The notes under the pieces are model-generated. The model saw only the letters and a list, made by a program, of their open reading frames with translations. It searched no databases and was not told the DNA's origin. Position numbers and translations under genes: made by a program. This document shows, piece by piece, positions 1 to 7,434 of a stretch of 9,189 bases of DNA. Origin of the DNA: Polaromonas sp. (GTDB lineage Bacteria; Pseudomonadota; Gammaproteobacteria; Burkholderiales; Burkholderiaceae_C); contig JAHFQQ010000134.1 in the NCBI GenBank assembly GCA_023259235.1, forward strand, positions 1 to 9,189, given 5' to 3'. Every line of letters starts with the position of its first letter. The stretch's first letter is position 1.

Positions 1-1617
1 GTAACCCTGCACCGCATGGTCGCGCGCGCGGACGCCGGGGCCATCCTGGCCCAGCAGCGGGTCGCCATCAGTGACACCGACACCGCCCTGACCCTTCACG
101 GCAAACTGCGCGAGGCCGCGCGCACGCTGCTGGGCGAGGCCCTGCCCGGACTCGCCCGCGGCGAACTGGTGGAGACCCCGCAGGACGATTCAAAAGCCAG
201 CTACTTCGGCCGCCGCACGCCGGCCGATGGCCTGATCGACTGGAGCCGCCCGGCCCTTGAGTTGCACAGGCTGATCCGCGCGGTGACCCAGCCCTACCCG
301 GGCGCGTTTTGCCAGGCTGGCGAACGCAAGCTGATTGTCTGGACCGCCAGGGTCGTTGCTGGCAACGAAGGCCAGACGCCTGGCAGCGTGATCGGCATCG
401 AGCCGCTGCGCATCGCCTGTGGCCAGGACTCCCTGGAGGTCCTCGCCGGCCAGCAGGGCGATACCGGGCTCTACTTGAGTGGTCCGCAACTGGCCCGCGA
501 AATGGGCCTGGTGCAAGGATCGCCGCTGCTGCGCGGCAGCCAGTCCAGGCGCCCGGCGCGGCGCACCCGCGTATTGATCCTCGGCGTCAACGGCTTCATT
601 GGCAACCATCTCTCCGAGCATCTGCTGCGCGACGGCCGTTACGAGATTTACGGACTGGACATCGGTTCCGACGCCGTTGAGAGACTCAAGGATAACCCTG
701 ACTTTCACTTCGTCGAAGGCGACATCAGCATCCATACCGAATGGATCGAGTACCACATTAAAAAATGCGACGTGGTCCTGCCGCTGGTGGCCATCGCTAC
801 CCCGATTGAATACACGCGCAACCCGCTGAAGGTATTCGAACTGGACTTCGAGGAAAACCTGAAGATCGTCCGCTACTGCGTGAAATACGGCAAGCGTGTG
901 GTTTTCCCGTCCACCTCCGAGGTGTACGGCATGTGCAGCGACCAGAACTTCGACGAAGACCGCTCCAGCCTGGTGGTCGGGCCGATCAACAAGCAGCGCT
1001 GGATCTACTCGGTGTCCAAGCAGTTGCTCGACCGGGTAATCTGGGCCTATGGGCAGCAAGGCCTGCGCTTCACACTGTTCCGACCTTTCAACTGGATGGG
1101 GCCGCGCCTGGACCGTCTGGACTCCGCGCGCATCGGCAGTTCGCGTGCCATTACCCAGTTGATCCTGCACCTGGTCGAAGGCACCCCGATCCGTCTGGTC
1201 GATGGTGGCGCGCAAAAGCGCTGCTTCACCGACGTCAACGACGGCATCGAAGCACTCGCACGCATCATCGAGAACCGCGATGGCCGTTGCGACGGGCAGA
1301 TCATCAACATCGGCAACCCGGACAACGAGGCGAGCATCAGCCAGCTCGGCGAGGAGCTCCTGCGGCAGTTCGAGGCGCACCCATTGCGCCCGCATTTCCC
1401 GCCGTTCGCCGGCTTTCGGTCGGTGGAAAGCCAATCGTTCTACGGCAAGGGCTACCAGGACGTCTCGCACCGCAAGCCGAGCATAGAAAACGCCCGCCGC
1501 CTGCTCGGATGGCAGCCCTCGATAGCGCTCAGCGAGACCGTCGGGAAGACCCTGGACTTTTTTCTGCGCGAGGCCCTGGCCGACCAGCAGGCCGCGCCAT
1601 TCGAACAACCCGGGTAA
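1..1617 (+). CDS. arnA: Bifunctional UDP-Ara4N formyltransferase / UDP-glucuronate decarboxylase ArnA (5'-truncated)
   Basis: ArnA oxidatively decarboxylates UDP-glucuronate to the 4-keto-pentose (C-terminal domain) and N-formylates UDP-Ara4N (N-terminal domain) in the cytoplasm. The frame is open from base 1, so the start lies outside the window. By comparison with the roughly 660-residue E. coli protein about 125 residues are missing, including the formyltransferase Asn/His catalytic pair. Visible here (residues counted from base 1) are HRMVARADAG near residue 4, carrying the probable third formyltransferase residue (Asp11), and a linker near 166-190. The Rossmann motif GVNGFIG (Gly195, 198, 201), TSE (Ser306/Glu307), YSVSK (Tyr336, Lys340) and HRKPS (Arg491) of the decarboxylase follow. 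These match the spacing of E. coli S433/E434, Y463/K467 and R619, so the decarboxylase looks intact. arnD starts 8 nt downstream. Identity is near certain from sequence recall. Confidence 0.97.
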   Translation, partial: VTLHRMVARADAGAILAQQRVAISDTDTALTLHGKLREAARTLLGEALPGLARGELVETPQDDSKASYFGRRTPADGLIDWSRPALELHRLIRAVTQPYPGAFCQAGERKLIVWTARVVAGNEGQTPGSVIGIEPLRIACGQDSLEVLAGQQGDTGLYLSGPQLAREMGLVQGSPLLRGSQSRRPARRTRVLILGVNGFIGNHLSEHLLRDGRYEIYGLDIGSDAVERLKDNPDFHFVEGDISIHTEWIEYHIKKCDVVLPLVAIATPIEYTRNPLKVFELDFEENLKIVRYCVKYGKRVVFPSTSEVYGMCSDQNFDEDRSSLVVGPINKQRWIYSVSKQLLDRVIWAYGQQGLRFTLFRPFNWMGPRLDRLDSARIGSSRAITQLILHLVEGTPIRLVDGGAQKRCFTDVNDGIEALARIIENRDGRCDGQIINIGNPDNEASISQLGEELLRQFEAHPLRPHFPPFAGFRSVESQSFYGKGYQDVSHRKPSIENARRLLGWQPSIALSETVGKTLDFFLREALADQQAAPFEQPG

Positions 1618-1625
1618 CAAGACTG

Positions 1626-2507
1626 ATGCTGGCAGGCCTGCGCATCGATGTGGACACCTACCGGGGCACCCGGGAAGGCGTGCCACGCCTGCTCGACCTG
1701 CTGGACGAAGCGCAGGTGAAGGCGACGTTCTTTTTCTGTGTGGGCCCGGACAACATGGGGCGCCATCTGTGGCGCCTCGCGCGCCCGCGGTTCCTCTGGA
1801 AGATGCTCCGTTCCAGGGCCGCCAGCCTCTATGGCTGGGACATTCTCCTGGCGGGTACCGCCTGGCCGGGCCGGCTGATCGGCCGCGACCTCGGGCACCT
1901 GATGCGCCAGACCCTGGCCGCCGGTCACGAAGTCGGCCTGCATGCGTGGGACCACCACGGCTGGCAGGCCAACGCCGGGCGCTGGGATGGCGCGCAATTG
2001 ACCCGGCAGATCCGCCTGGGCCTGGACACGCTGAGCGATATTCTCGGCCAGCCGGTGGACTGCTCGGCAGCAGCCGGCTGGCGTGCCGACGAATGCGTGG
2101 TGGAGGCTGAGCAGGCGTTGGGCTTGCGCTATCACAGCGATTGCCGCGGCAGTTCCCTGTTCCGCCCGCGGCTGGCCGACGGCAGTCTGGGCACACCGCA
2201 GATTCCGGTAACGCTCCCCACCTTCGACGAGGTGGTCGGCCCTCGGTTCGGAGCCGATGATTTCAATGACATCATTCTGCGCCGCTTCCATGAACAGGCG
2301 CTGAACGTCTATACCATTCACGCCGAAGTGGAAGGAATCCTCATGGCGCAAGCGTTCAGCCGGTTGCTGCGCCGGGCCCGGCAAGGCAGCATCGAGTTCC
2401 AGCCGCTGGGCCGCTTGTTGCCGGAAAACCCGGCAAGCCTTCCGGCGGGGCAGCTGACTCGCGGCGCCGTGGAAGGCCGCGAAGGCTGGGTGGGAGTCCA
2501 GCAATAA
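1626..2507 (+). CDS. arnD: Undecaprenyl-phosphate-Ara4FN deformylase ArnD
   Basis: ArnD removes the formyl group from undecaprenyl-phosphate-linked 4-formamido-arabinose at the cytoplasmic face of the inner membrane, which drives the pathway forward before flipping. It is a 293-residue polysaccharide-deacetylase (NodB-type) fold protein, close to the E. coli length of 296. Visible are the N-terminal aspartate motif RIDVDT (Asp8, Asp10) and the family block VGPDNMGRHLWRL. A metal-site histidine motif HAWDH (His106, His110) lies inside HEVGLHAWDHHGW, GWRAD (Arg153) follows, and the protein ends in GREGWVGVQQ. I chose the ATG at 1626 because it places the RIDVDT motif at the same distance from the start as in known ArnD proteins. 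The same frame stays open far upstream across arnA, but that part is not ArnD-like. The stop overlaps the arnT start by one base (TAATG). Confidence 0.96.
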   Translation: MLAGLRIDVDTYRGTREGVPRLLDLLDEAQVKATFFFCVGPDNMGRHLWRLARPRFLWKMLRSRAASLYGWDILLAGTAWPGRLIGRDLGHLMRQTLAAGHEVGLHAWDHHGWQANAGRWDGAQLTRQIRLGLDTLSDILGQPVDCSAAAGWRADECVVEAEQALGLRYHSDCRGSSLFRPRLADGSLGTPQIPVTLPTFDEVVGPRFGADDFNDIILRRFHEQALNVYTIHAEVEGILMAQAFSRLLRRARQGSIEFQPLGRLLPENPASLPAGQLTRGAVEGREGWVGVQQ

Positions 2508-4156
2508 TGAAACGCTACGCCTACCCCGCGCTGCTCGCCGCCTTCGCCCTGTTCTTCCTCGTCCCGCTGGGTTTGCATGGCCTGTGGATACCCGACGAGA
2601 CCCGCTACGCGCAGATTGCCCAGGGCATGTTGCACAGCGGCGACTGGGTGTCCCCGCGCTTTCTTGGCCTGCGCTATTTCGAAAAGCCCGTTGCCGGCTA
2701 CTGGTTGATTGCCATCAGCCAGGCGGTTTTCGGCGAGAACCTCTTCGGCGCGCGCTTCGCCTCGGCCCTGGTGACGCTGCTGAGCACCCTGCTGGTTTTC
2801 AGCATCGCCCGCTGCCTCTGGCAAAACCCGCGCAAGAGCTGGGCGGCAACGCTGCTCTACATGAGCTTCGCGCTGATCGCTGCACAGGCGGGCTATAGCA
2901 ACCTCGACCCGCAGCTCACCCTCTGGGTCAACCTCAGCCTGGTGGCCATGTGGTTCGCCCTCGACAGCCAGAGCCGCGGCGCGCGCCTGGCCTGGTGGGC
3001 GCTGCTCGGCTTCGCCTGCGCCATGGGCTTCATGACCAAGGGTTTCCTCGCCTGGCTGCTGCCGGTGATCATCGCCCTGCCCTACGCACTATGGCACGGC
3101 CGTCTGCGTGAGCTGCTGGTCCATGGGCCGGTAGCCGTTATCGTAGCAATCCTGGTCAGCCTGCCCTGGGTGCTGGCGGTGCACCTGCGCGAGCCGGACT
3201 TCTGGAACTTCTTTTTCTGGAACGAGCATATCCGGCGCTTTGCCAGCCACGACGCCCAGCATGCAGAATCCTTCTGGTTCTATGTGCCGGTACTCCTCGT
3301 CGCCAGCCTGCCGTGGGCGGTGCTGATCTTCCCGGCGCTGCGGAAAACCTGGGAACTTCGGCGCGCCCGCAAGTCCAGCTTTCTGCTGCTCTGGTTCGCC
3401 ATGCCGTTCCTGCTCTTTAGCATCAGCAAAGGCAAGATGCCGTCCTATATCCTGCCGTGCTTCGCACCCCTGGCACTGATGATGGCCCACGCCCTGGTCG
3501 AGGCGCTGGAGCATGGGCGCCTGCAGGCCCTGCGGATCAACGGTGGCCTGAACCTGGCCATCGGTGTCGGCGCGCTGCTCGGCCTGACCTGGCTGCAACT
3601 GCTCAAGCCTGCCTACCACGACGAAACGTCCAGCGTAATCATGATAGCCTTCGCCTGCCTGGTCTGGGCTGTCTGCGGCGCCCTGCAAATGCTCCGCCCC
3701 GACAGGCTCTGGGCCGCCCCGGCCCTGGCGCTTTGGCTGCTCGTCGCACTGGCACCGGCAGCCCTGCCAAAGGATCTGGTCAACAGCAAGACACCCGACC
3801 AGTTCATCGGCCAGCATGAGGCCGCCTTGCGCAATTCGCGCTATCTGGTGAGCAACGATATCGGCACCGCCGCGGCGCTCGCCTGGCGCCTCGGTCGTGC
3901 GGACATCTATCTGCTTGAAGCAGAGGGCGAATTGAAATACGGGCTGACTTACCCGGATGCGGGCGGGCGCAGCATCCGGCACGGCGACTTTCAGGCGTGG
4001 CTCGCCAAAGCGCGCCTGCAAGGCTCCATCGGCGTGGCCCTGCGCACCAACAGTGCGGGCGACAGTACGGGCGACCTGGCGTTGATGCCCAGGGACGCCA
4101 CTGTCTACCGGGAAAATCGCCTGGTCATCGTGCTGATTTCCCGGTCCGCGCAATGA
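2507..4156 (+). CDS. arnT: Lipid A 4-amino-4-deoxy-L-arabinose transferase ArnT
   Basis: ArnT is an inner-membrane GT83 glycosyltransferase that moves L-Ara4N from undecaprenyl phosphate to lipid A phosphates on the periplasmic side, the last step of the pathway. It is 549 residues long, against about 550 in E. coli. It begins with a transmembrane helix (about residues 5-27) followed by the first periplasmic loop WIPDETRYAQIAQ (Asp30, Glu31) and RYFEKPVAGYW (Glu59, Lys60). The 29-residue spacing from Asp30 to Glu59 equals that between the lipid-binding/catalytic Asp55 and Glu84-Lys85 of Cupriavidus metallidurans ArnT as I recall its structure. Many further hydrophobic segments and SKGKMPSYILP (near 307-317) fit the family, and a soluble C-terminal domain follows from about residue 430. 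GGGAG at 2492-2496 is a plausible ribosome site. The stop and the arnE start overlap as ATGA. Confidence 0.96.
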   Translation: MKRYAYPALLAAFALFFLVPLGLHGLWIPDETRYAQIAQGMLHSGDWVSPRFLGLRYFEKPVAGYWLIAISQAVFGENLFGARFASALVTLLSTLLVFSIARCLWQNPRKSWAATLLYMSFALIAAQAGYSNLDPQLTLWVNLSLVAMWFALDSQSRGARLAWWALLGFACAMGFMTKGFLAWLLPVIIALPYALWHGRLRELLVHGPVAVIVAILVSLPWVLAVHLREPDFWNFFFWNEHIRRFASHDAQHAESFWFYVPVLLVASLPWAVLIFPALRKTWELRRARKSSFLLLWFAMPFLLFSISKGKMPSYILPCFAPLALMMAHALVEALEHGRLQALRINGGLNLAIGVGALLGLTWLQLLKPAYHDETSSVIMIAFACLVWAVCGALQMLRPDRLWAAPALALWLLVALAPAALPKDLVNSKTPDQFIGQHEAALRNSRYLVSNDIGTAAALAWRLGRADIYLLEAEGELKYGLTYPDAGGRSIRHGDFQAWLAKARLQGSIGVALRTNSAGDSTGDLALMPRDATVYRENRLVIVLISRSAQ

Positions 4157-4497
4157 CCATTGCCCTGCTGCTTGCCACCTGCCTGCTGACCTGCCTCGGG
4201 CAGGTCGCCCAGAAGTTCGCCGTTGAAGGCTGGCGCGGCCGCCATCCGGGCCTTTTGTCCAGGCTCTTTTCTCCCTGGCTGCTGCTGGCGATCGCCAGCC
4301 TGGGCGGCGGCCTGCTGCTTTGGCTGCTGGTGCTGCAACGTCTGGAGGTCGGACTGGCCTACCCCATGCTGAGTTTGAATTTCGTCTTCGTGACCCTGGT
4401 GGCGCACTACCTGTTCCACGAGCCGATCGATGCGCGCCACTGGTTCGGCGTGGCGCTCATCGTCGCTGGCGTGGCACTGCTGGGAATGCAGGCATGA
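4153..4497 (+). CDS. arnE: Undecaprenyl-phosphate-Ara4N flippase subunit ArnE
   Basis: ArnE is one half of the proposed ArnE/ArnF heterodimer that flips undecaprenyl-phosphate-L-Ara4N from the inner to the outer leaflet of the inner membrane. It is a 114-residue small-multidrug-resistance-fold protein (E. coli ArnE is 111). Four hydrophobic segments are visible at about 1-20, 41-62, 70-88 and 94-113. Diagnostic stretches are GQVAQKFAVEGW near the N-terminus and LLWLLVLQRLEVGLAYPMLSLNF in the middle, followed by HEPIDARHW. I chose the ATG at 4153 because it overlaps the arnT stop by 4 nt and matches the family N-terminus; the longer open frame beginning upstream lies inside arnT. No good ribosome site precedes it (GGTCCGCGCA), so translation probably depends on coupling to arnT. 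Confidence 0.93.
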   Translation: MTIALLLATCLLTCLGQVAQKFAVEGWRGRHPGLLSRLFSPWLLLAIASLGGGLLLWLLVLQRLEVGLAYPMLSLNFVFVTLVAHYLFHEPIDARHWFGVALIVAGVALLGMQA

Positions 4498-4922
4498 GAC
4501 CGGCCAGGGGCGTCGTGCTGGCGCTGATCAGCGTCGTGCTGGTCAGCGGCGCGCAGTTGAGCCTGCGCTGGAGCATGACCCGTTTGCCCACGCCGGCGCA
4601 CTGGCTGGAAACCCTGAGCGGCGGCGGCTTCGACCCGATTGCCCTGGCGGTCATCTGCGCCGGGGTGCTCGCCTATGCGCTGTCGATGCTCTGCTGGATC
4701 GTCGCGCTCCATCACCTGCCGCTTGGCCGGGCCTACGCGCTGCTCAGCGTCAGCTACGCGCTGGTGCACCTTGGCGCGGCGCTGCTCCCCGGTTTCGGCG
4801 AAACCCTGAGCCCTTACAAGACACTCGGCGTCGGCCTGGTGATCTGCGGCGTGCTGGCGATCAATTCGCGGCGCGGACAGTCCCCGGCGTTGACGCCTCT
4901 GCAACAAAGGAAGCCAAAATGA
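4494..4922 (+). CDS. arnF: Undecaprenyl-phosphate-Ara4N flippase subunit ArnF
   Basis: ArnF is the partner of ArnE in the L-Ara4N-lipid flippase. It is a 142-residue protein with four hydrophobic segments at about 6-24, 50-70, 76-98 and 108-124. Family landmarks are AQLSLRWSM after helix 1, LSMLCWIVALHHLPLGRAYALLSVSYALVHL in the middle and LPGFGETLS before the last helix. It is longer than E. coli ArnF (about 128); part of the excess is a hydrophilic, basic C-terminal tail of about 18 residues ending RKPK. The start is set by a 4-nt ATGA overlap with the arnE stop, and the end overlaps the ugd start in the same way. The first helix contains a 12-bp direct repeat (4510-4521 and 4531-4542) encoding two VVL-rich turns. 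Confidence 0.92.
   Translation: MRPARGVVLALISVVLVSGAQLSLRWSMTRLPTPAHWLETLSGGGFDPIALAVICAGVLAYALSMLCWIVALHHLPLGRAYALLSVSYALVHLGAALLPGFGETLSPYKTLGVGLVICGVLAINSRRGQSPALTPLQQRKPK
4907..4911 (+). promoter_or_regulatory. Ribosome binding site of ugd
   Basis: AAGGA sits 7 nt before the ugd ATG and inside the last codons of arnF. It is the strongest Shine-Dalgarno sequence among the arn junctions in this window, so ugd may be translated partly independently of the genes before it. It also fixes the ugd start at 4919. Confidence 0.75.
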
Positions 4923-6298
4923 AACTCACGATATTCGGGACGGGCTACGTCGGGCTGGTGCACGCCGCCGTCATGGCGGAGGTCGGCCACGATGTGCTGT
5001 GCATGGACATCGACGCGGCCAGGATCGGGCAGCTCAGGCAGGGCCATGTCAGCATCTACGAGCCCGGCCTGGCCGAACTGGTGCGGCAGAACCTAGAAGC
5101 CGGCCACCTGCGCTTCACCCATGACGTCCAGGAAGCGGTCACCCATGGCCAGGTGCAGTTCATCGCCGTCGGCACACCGCCCGGCGACGGTGGCGGCGCC
5201 GACCTGAACAGTGTCTTTGCGGTCGCCGACGGCATCGCCCGGCATCGCCGCCAGCCAGTCATCATTGTCGAGAAATCTACCGTGCCGGTCGGCACCGGAG
5301 ACCGCCTGAAGGCATATATCGACAGCCTGCTCGCTGAAAGCGGACGCCAACTGGAATTCGATATCGTCTCCAACCCGGAATTCCTCAAGGAAGGATCGGC
5401 CCTGTCCGACTGCCGCCGTCCGGACCGCATCGTCATCGGCAGCGAGCGCGCCCAGGTGCTTGCCGTGATGCGTGAAATCTACGAGCCGTTCAACCGCAAC
5501 CATGACCGCATCCTGAGCATGAACCTGCGCAGCGCCGAGCTGACCAAATACGCCGCCAACGGCATGCTGGCAACCAAGATCAGCTTCATCAACCAGATCG
5601 CCGAACTCGCCGAGAACCTTGGCGCCGACATCGAATCAATCCGGCAGGGCATTGGCGCCGACCCGCGCATCGGCTATCACTTCATCTATCCGGGTTGCGG
5701 CTATGGCGGCTCGTGCTTCCCCAAGGACATACAGGCGCTGATCCACACGGCGCAAGCGGCAGGCTGCTCCAGCGACCTGCTGCAGGCTGTCGAAGCTGTC
5801 AACAACCGGCAGAAGAACAAGCTGTTCCAGCGCATCCACGCCTACTTCAAGGGCAACCTCCAGGGGCGCACCTTCGCCCTCTGGGGCCTGGCCTTCAAGC
5901 CCAACACCGATGACATGCGCGACGCGCCCAGCCGCGACCTGATGCAAGCCCTGTGGGCGGCCGGCGCAAAGGTCCGCGCCTACGACCCCGAGGCGATGCC
6001 GCAAGCCCAGCGCCTGTATGGCCACGACGAACGCCTGGCGCTGATGGGCACGCCGGAGGCCGTGCTGCCAGGCGCCGACGCGCTGGTCATCTGCACCGAA
6101 TGGCAAGCGTTCAAGGCGCCGGATTTCGGCCTGATCAAGGAAAAACTGCTGGCCCCGGTGATCTTCGACGGGCGCAACCTCTATGACCCGGAGCGCATGG
6201 CCCGCAAAGGCTTTCACTACTTCGCGATCGGCCGCGGCGAGTCCCTGCGCTTGGCCATACCCAGCCAGGAACCAGCACCATCGCCTCGCGGCGTTTGA
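4919..6298 (+). CDS. ugd: UDP-glucose 6-dehydrogenase
   Basis: Ugd oxidises UDP-glucose to UDP-glucuronate with two NAD+, supplying the substrate of the ArnA decarboxylase in the cytoplasm. The protein has 459 residues. It shows the N-terminal Rossmann motif GTGYVGL (7-13), an acidic residue at the end of strand 2 (Asp30) typical of NAD+ use, and VGTPP and EKSTVPVGT. NPEFLKEG (152-159), the LTKYAANG segment with Lys210 and the catalytic cysteine Cys266 in GYGGSCFPKD follow. GLAFKPNTDDMRDAPS and CTEWQAF mark the C-terminal UDP-binding domain. All expected catalytic residues are present. A short proline-rich tail follows the conserved fold. As last gene of the operon, overlapping arnF by 4 nt, it makes the pathway independent of any other Ugd in the genome; Pseudomonas aeruginosa has the same arrangement. 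Confidence 0.95.
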   Translation: MKLTIFGTGYVGLVHAAVMAEVGHDVLCMDIDAARIGQLRQGHVSIYEPGLAELVRQNLEAGHLRFTHDVQEAVTHGQVQFIAVGTPPGDGGGADLNSVFAVADGIARHRRQPVIIVEKSTVPVGTGDRLKAYIDSLLAESGRQLEFDIVSNPEFLKEGSALSDCRRPDRIVIGSERAQVLAVMREIYEPFNRNHDRILSMNLRSAELTKYAANGMLATKISFINQIAELAENLGADIESIRQGIGADPRIGYHFIYPGCGYGGSCFPKDIQALIHTAQAAGCSSDLLQAVEAVNNRQKNKLFQRIHAYFKGNLQGRTFALWGLAFKPNTDDMRDAPSRDLMQALWAAGAKVRAYDPEAMPQAQRLYGHDERLALMGTPEAVLPGADALVICTEWQAFKAPDFGLIKEKLLAPVIFDGRNLYDPERMARKGFHYFAIGRGESLRLAIPSQEPAPSPRGV

Positions 6299-6359
6299 GT
6301 GCCGCCCGGACGCCCGCCAGGCTTGGAAATCATCATGGCATTCAGGCAAGCAGCGAGCG

Positions 6360-6403
6360 CCAAAATGCTATATTTTGGATAGCTGCAAGCTCCCTTTGCT
6401 ATT
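6360..6403. repeat. Palindromic intergenic element between ugd and lysR
   Basis: This lies in the 152-nt gap between the convergent ugd and lysR genes. CCAAAAT (6360-6366) and ATTTTGG (6372-6378) are a perfect 7-bp inverted repeat around GCTAT. The loop GCTAT (6367-6371) is itself complementary to ATAGC (6379-6383), and that ATAGC is complementary to a second GCTAT (6398-6402). The right part folds as an imperfect hairpin (ATAGC, then AAG CTCC CTT, then GCTAT). From memory the sequence resembles a dispersed, degenerate palindromic repeat common between genes of Comamonadaceae; I cannot verify copies from this window. It may help end transcription of the convergent genes, but it has no T-run after a strong stem. 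Nothing else recognisable lies in the gap. Confidence 0.5.
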
Positions 6404-6450
6404 GGGTCAGTGCCATGTTTCATGCATTAACCCGGGGCTGGGGTTCTTCA

Positions 6451-7365
6451 TCATTTGTCTTCCACCAGCTGCTCGCCTTGCATGTGGCGGCCCATGAAGT
6501 CCAGAAAGCTGCGCACGGCCGGCACTTGGCCCCGGCGTGACGGAAAAACCGCATGCGCCATGCCCGGCCTGGGTGCCCAGCCCGGCAATACCGGCACCAG
6601 CAACTGAGCCTGCAGCTCAGCCTGGCTCAGCATGTCCGGCAAGAAGCTGATTCCGGTGCCGGCGAGCACCGCCAGTTTGAGCGTCTGCAGGTCGTCGGCT
6701 ACATAACGCGGCTGGTGCTGAAACACAAACTCCTGTCCCTCAGGGCCCAGCAGTGCCCAGGAGCTGTGGCCGTCGCTTGCGGACATGGCGACCGTGTCGA
6801 ACCGGGCCAGGTCCTCGGGCGTTGCCGGTGTACCCTGCCGACGCAGTTGCTCCGGGCTGGCCAGCAGATGGCCGGAGGTTGCGCCCAGTTGCTTGACCAC
6901 CAGGCTGCCGCTGTCGTCCAGCGTGGGTCGGACACGCAGCGCGATGTCGATGCCCTCCTCCACCAGATTAACCACCCGGTTGGTCACCTGCATATCCAGC
7001 CTGACCTGCGGGTGCAGCGCGAGATAGCGGGGAATCAGGTAGCCCAGCGTACTTTGCGCCAGCGTGACCGGGCAGGCGATGCGCAGCGTGCCGCGCGGCT
7101 CAACCTGCATCCGCGCCACCGCTTCGGTGGCTGCCAGGACTTCATCCCGCATGGCGCTGCAGTGGTTGAGGTAGATTTTGCCGACCTCAGTCAGCGAGAG
7201 CTTGCGCGTGGTGCGTTGCAGCAGCCGCACACCCAGCCGCGTTTCCAGTTCGGCCACGCGGCGCGACAAGCGTGACTTGGGCAGACCCAGCGCACGACCG
7301 GCAGCGGCAAAACCACCCCGTTCCGCCACTTCGGCAAAGTACAGCATGTCGTTCAGGTCTTGCAT
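6451..7365 (-). CDS. LysR-type transcriptional regulator
   Basis: This 304-residue protein has the standard LysR length and layout. The N-terminal winged helix-turn-helix has its recognition region at about residues 19-38 (FAAAGRALGLPKSRLSRRVAEL), followed by LGVRLLQRTTRKLSLTEVG. A linker helix (about 62-88) precedes the effector-binding domain (about 90-295, starting GTLRIACPVTLAQ). The sequence suggests the CrgA-like group, with no specific effector evident. The start at 7365 gives the family N-terminus and has GAGAG 6 nt upstream. The gene is divergent from azoR across a 169-nt gap with an LTTR-like dyad, so the simplest inference is that it represses its own gene and activates azoR in response to a quinone, azo compound or other electrophile. 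That target and effector are inferred from position only. Confidence 0.93.
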   Translation of the reverse strand: MQDLNDMLYFAEVAERGGFAAAGRALGLPKSRLSRRVAELETRLGVRLLQRTTRKLSLTEVGKIYLNHCSAMRDEVLAATEAVARMQVEPRGTLRIACPVTLAQSTLGYLIPRYLALHPQVRLDMQVTNRVVNLVEEGIDIALRVRPTLDDSGSLVVKQLGATSGHLLASPEQLRRQGTPATPEDLARFDTVAMSASDGHSSWALLGPEGQEFVFQHQPRYVADDLQTLKLAVLAGTGISFLPDMLSQAELQAQLLVPVLPGWAPRPGMAHAVFPSRRGQVPAVRSFLDFMGRHMQGEQLVEDK

Positions 7366-7386
7366 GGCAGTCTCTCAAACATGTTA

Positions 7387-7408
7387 ATTGTCCTATATAT
7401 GGGACAAT
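7387..7408. promoter_or_regulatory. Candidate LysR-type operator (7-8-7 dyad)
   Basis: ATTGTCC (7387-7393) and GGACAAT (7402-7408) form a perfect inverted repeat with the 8-nt spacer TATATATG. Size, AT-rich centre and position in a divergent lysR-target gap are typical of LysR recognition sites. It overlaps the predicted lysR -10 element and start point, which fits autorepression. Its centre (7397.5) is about 65 nt upstream of the predicted azoR start point, the classic distance for activation. Binding is inferred, not shown. Confidence 0.65.
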
Positions 7409-7434
7409 CTATCGCAATTTCGCTAACTTATCAA
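7406..7434 (-). promoter_or_regulatory. Candidate lysR promoter
   Basis: On the - strand TTGATA (7434-7429, 5 of 6 matches to the -35 consensus) is followed after 17 nt by TAGATT (7411-7406, 4 of 6 to the -10 consensus). Transcription would begin near 7399, inside the 7387-7408 dyad, leaving a leader of about 35 nt. Confidence 0.4.

Noticed and set aside
933..1625. Upstream extension of the arnD frame into arnA
   Set aside because: The extra 231 codons encode nothing like ArnD and overlap the conserved decarboxylase domain of ArnA; the ATG at 1626 gives the family N-terminus.
190..2196. A 668-codon open frame on the - strand across arnA and arnD, and a 350-codon one at 1452-2504
   Set aside because: They are antisense to two confidently identified genes; the translations are rich in Arg, Ala, Gly and Pro with no recognisable domain. 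High GC content explains the lack of stops.
3089..4153. Long - strand frame antisense to arnT, with others antisense to ugd (5636-6349) and arnF (4407-4907)
   Set aside because: These are Gln/Ala/Gly-rich shadow translations of conserved genes, without ribosome sites or domains.
4430..4918. Upstream extension of the ugd frame through arnE and arnF
   Set aside because: It would precede the Rossmann motif with 163 low-complexity residues; the ATG at 4919 has a good ribosome site and the correct Ugd N-terminus.
6429..6445. AACCC/GGGTT hairpin as a terminator for ugd or lysR
   Set aside because: The stem is only 5 bp and no proper T-run follows on either strand, so it is not supported as a terminator.
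6183..6540. Short + strand frames spanning the ugd end, the gap and the lysR end
   Set aside because: They overlap real genes at both sides, have no conserved motif and no ribosome site, and cross the palindromic element.
6553..7275. 240-codon + strand frame opposite lysR
   Set aside because: It is a shadow of the LysR gene; the translation is Gln/Arg/His-rich and shows no family features.
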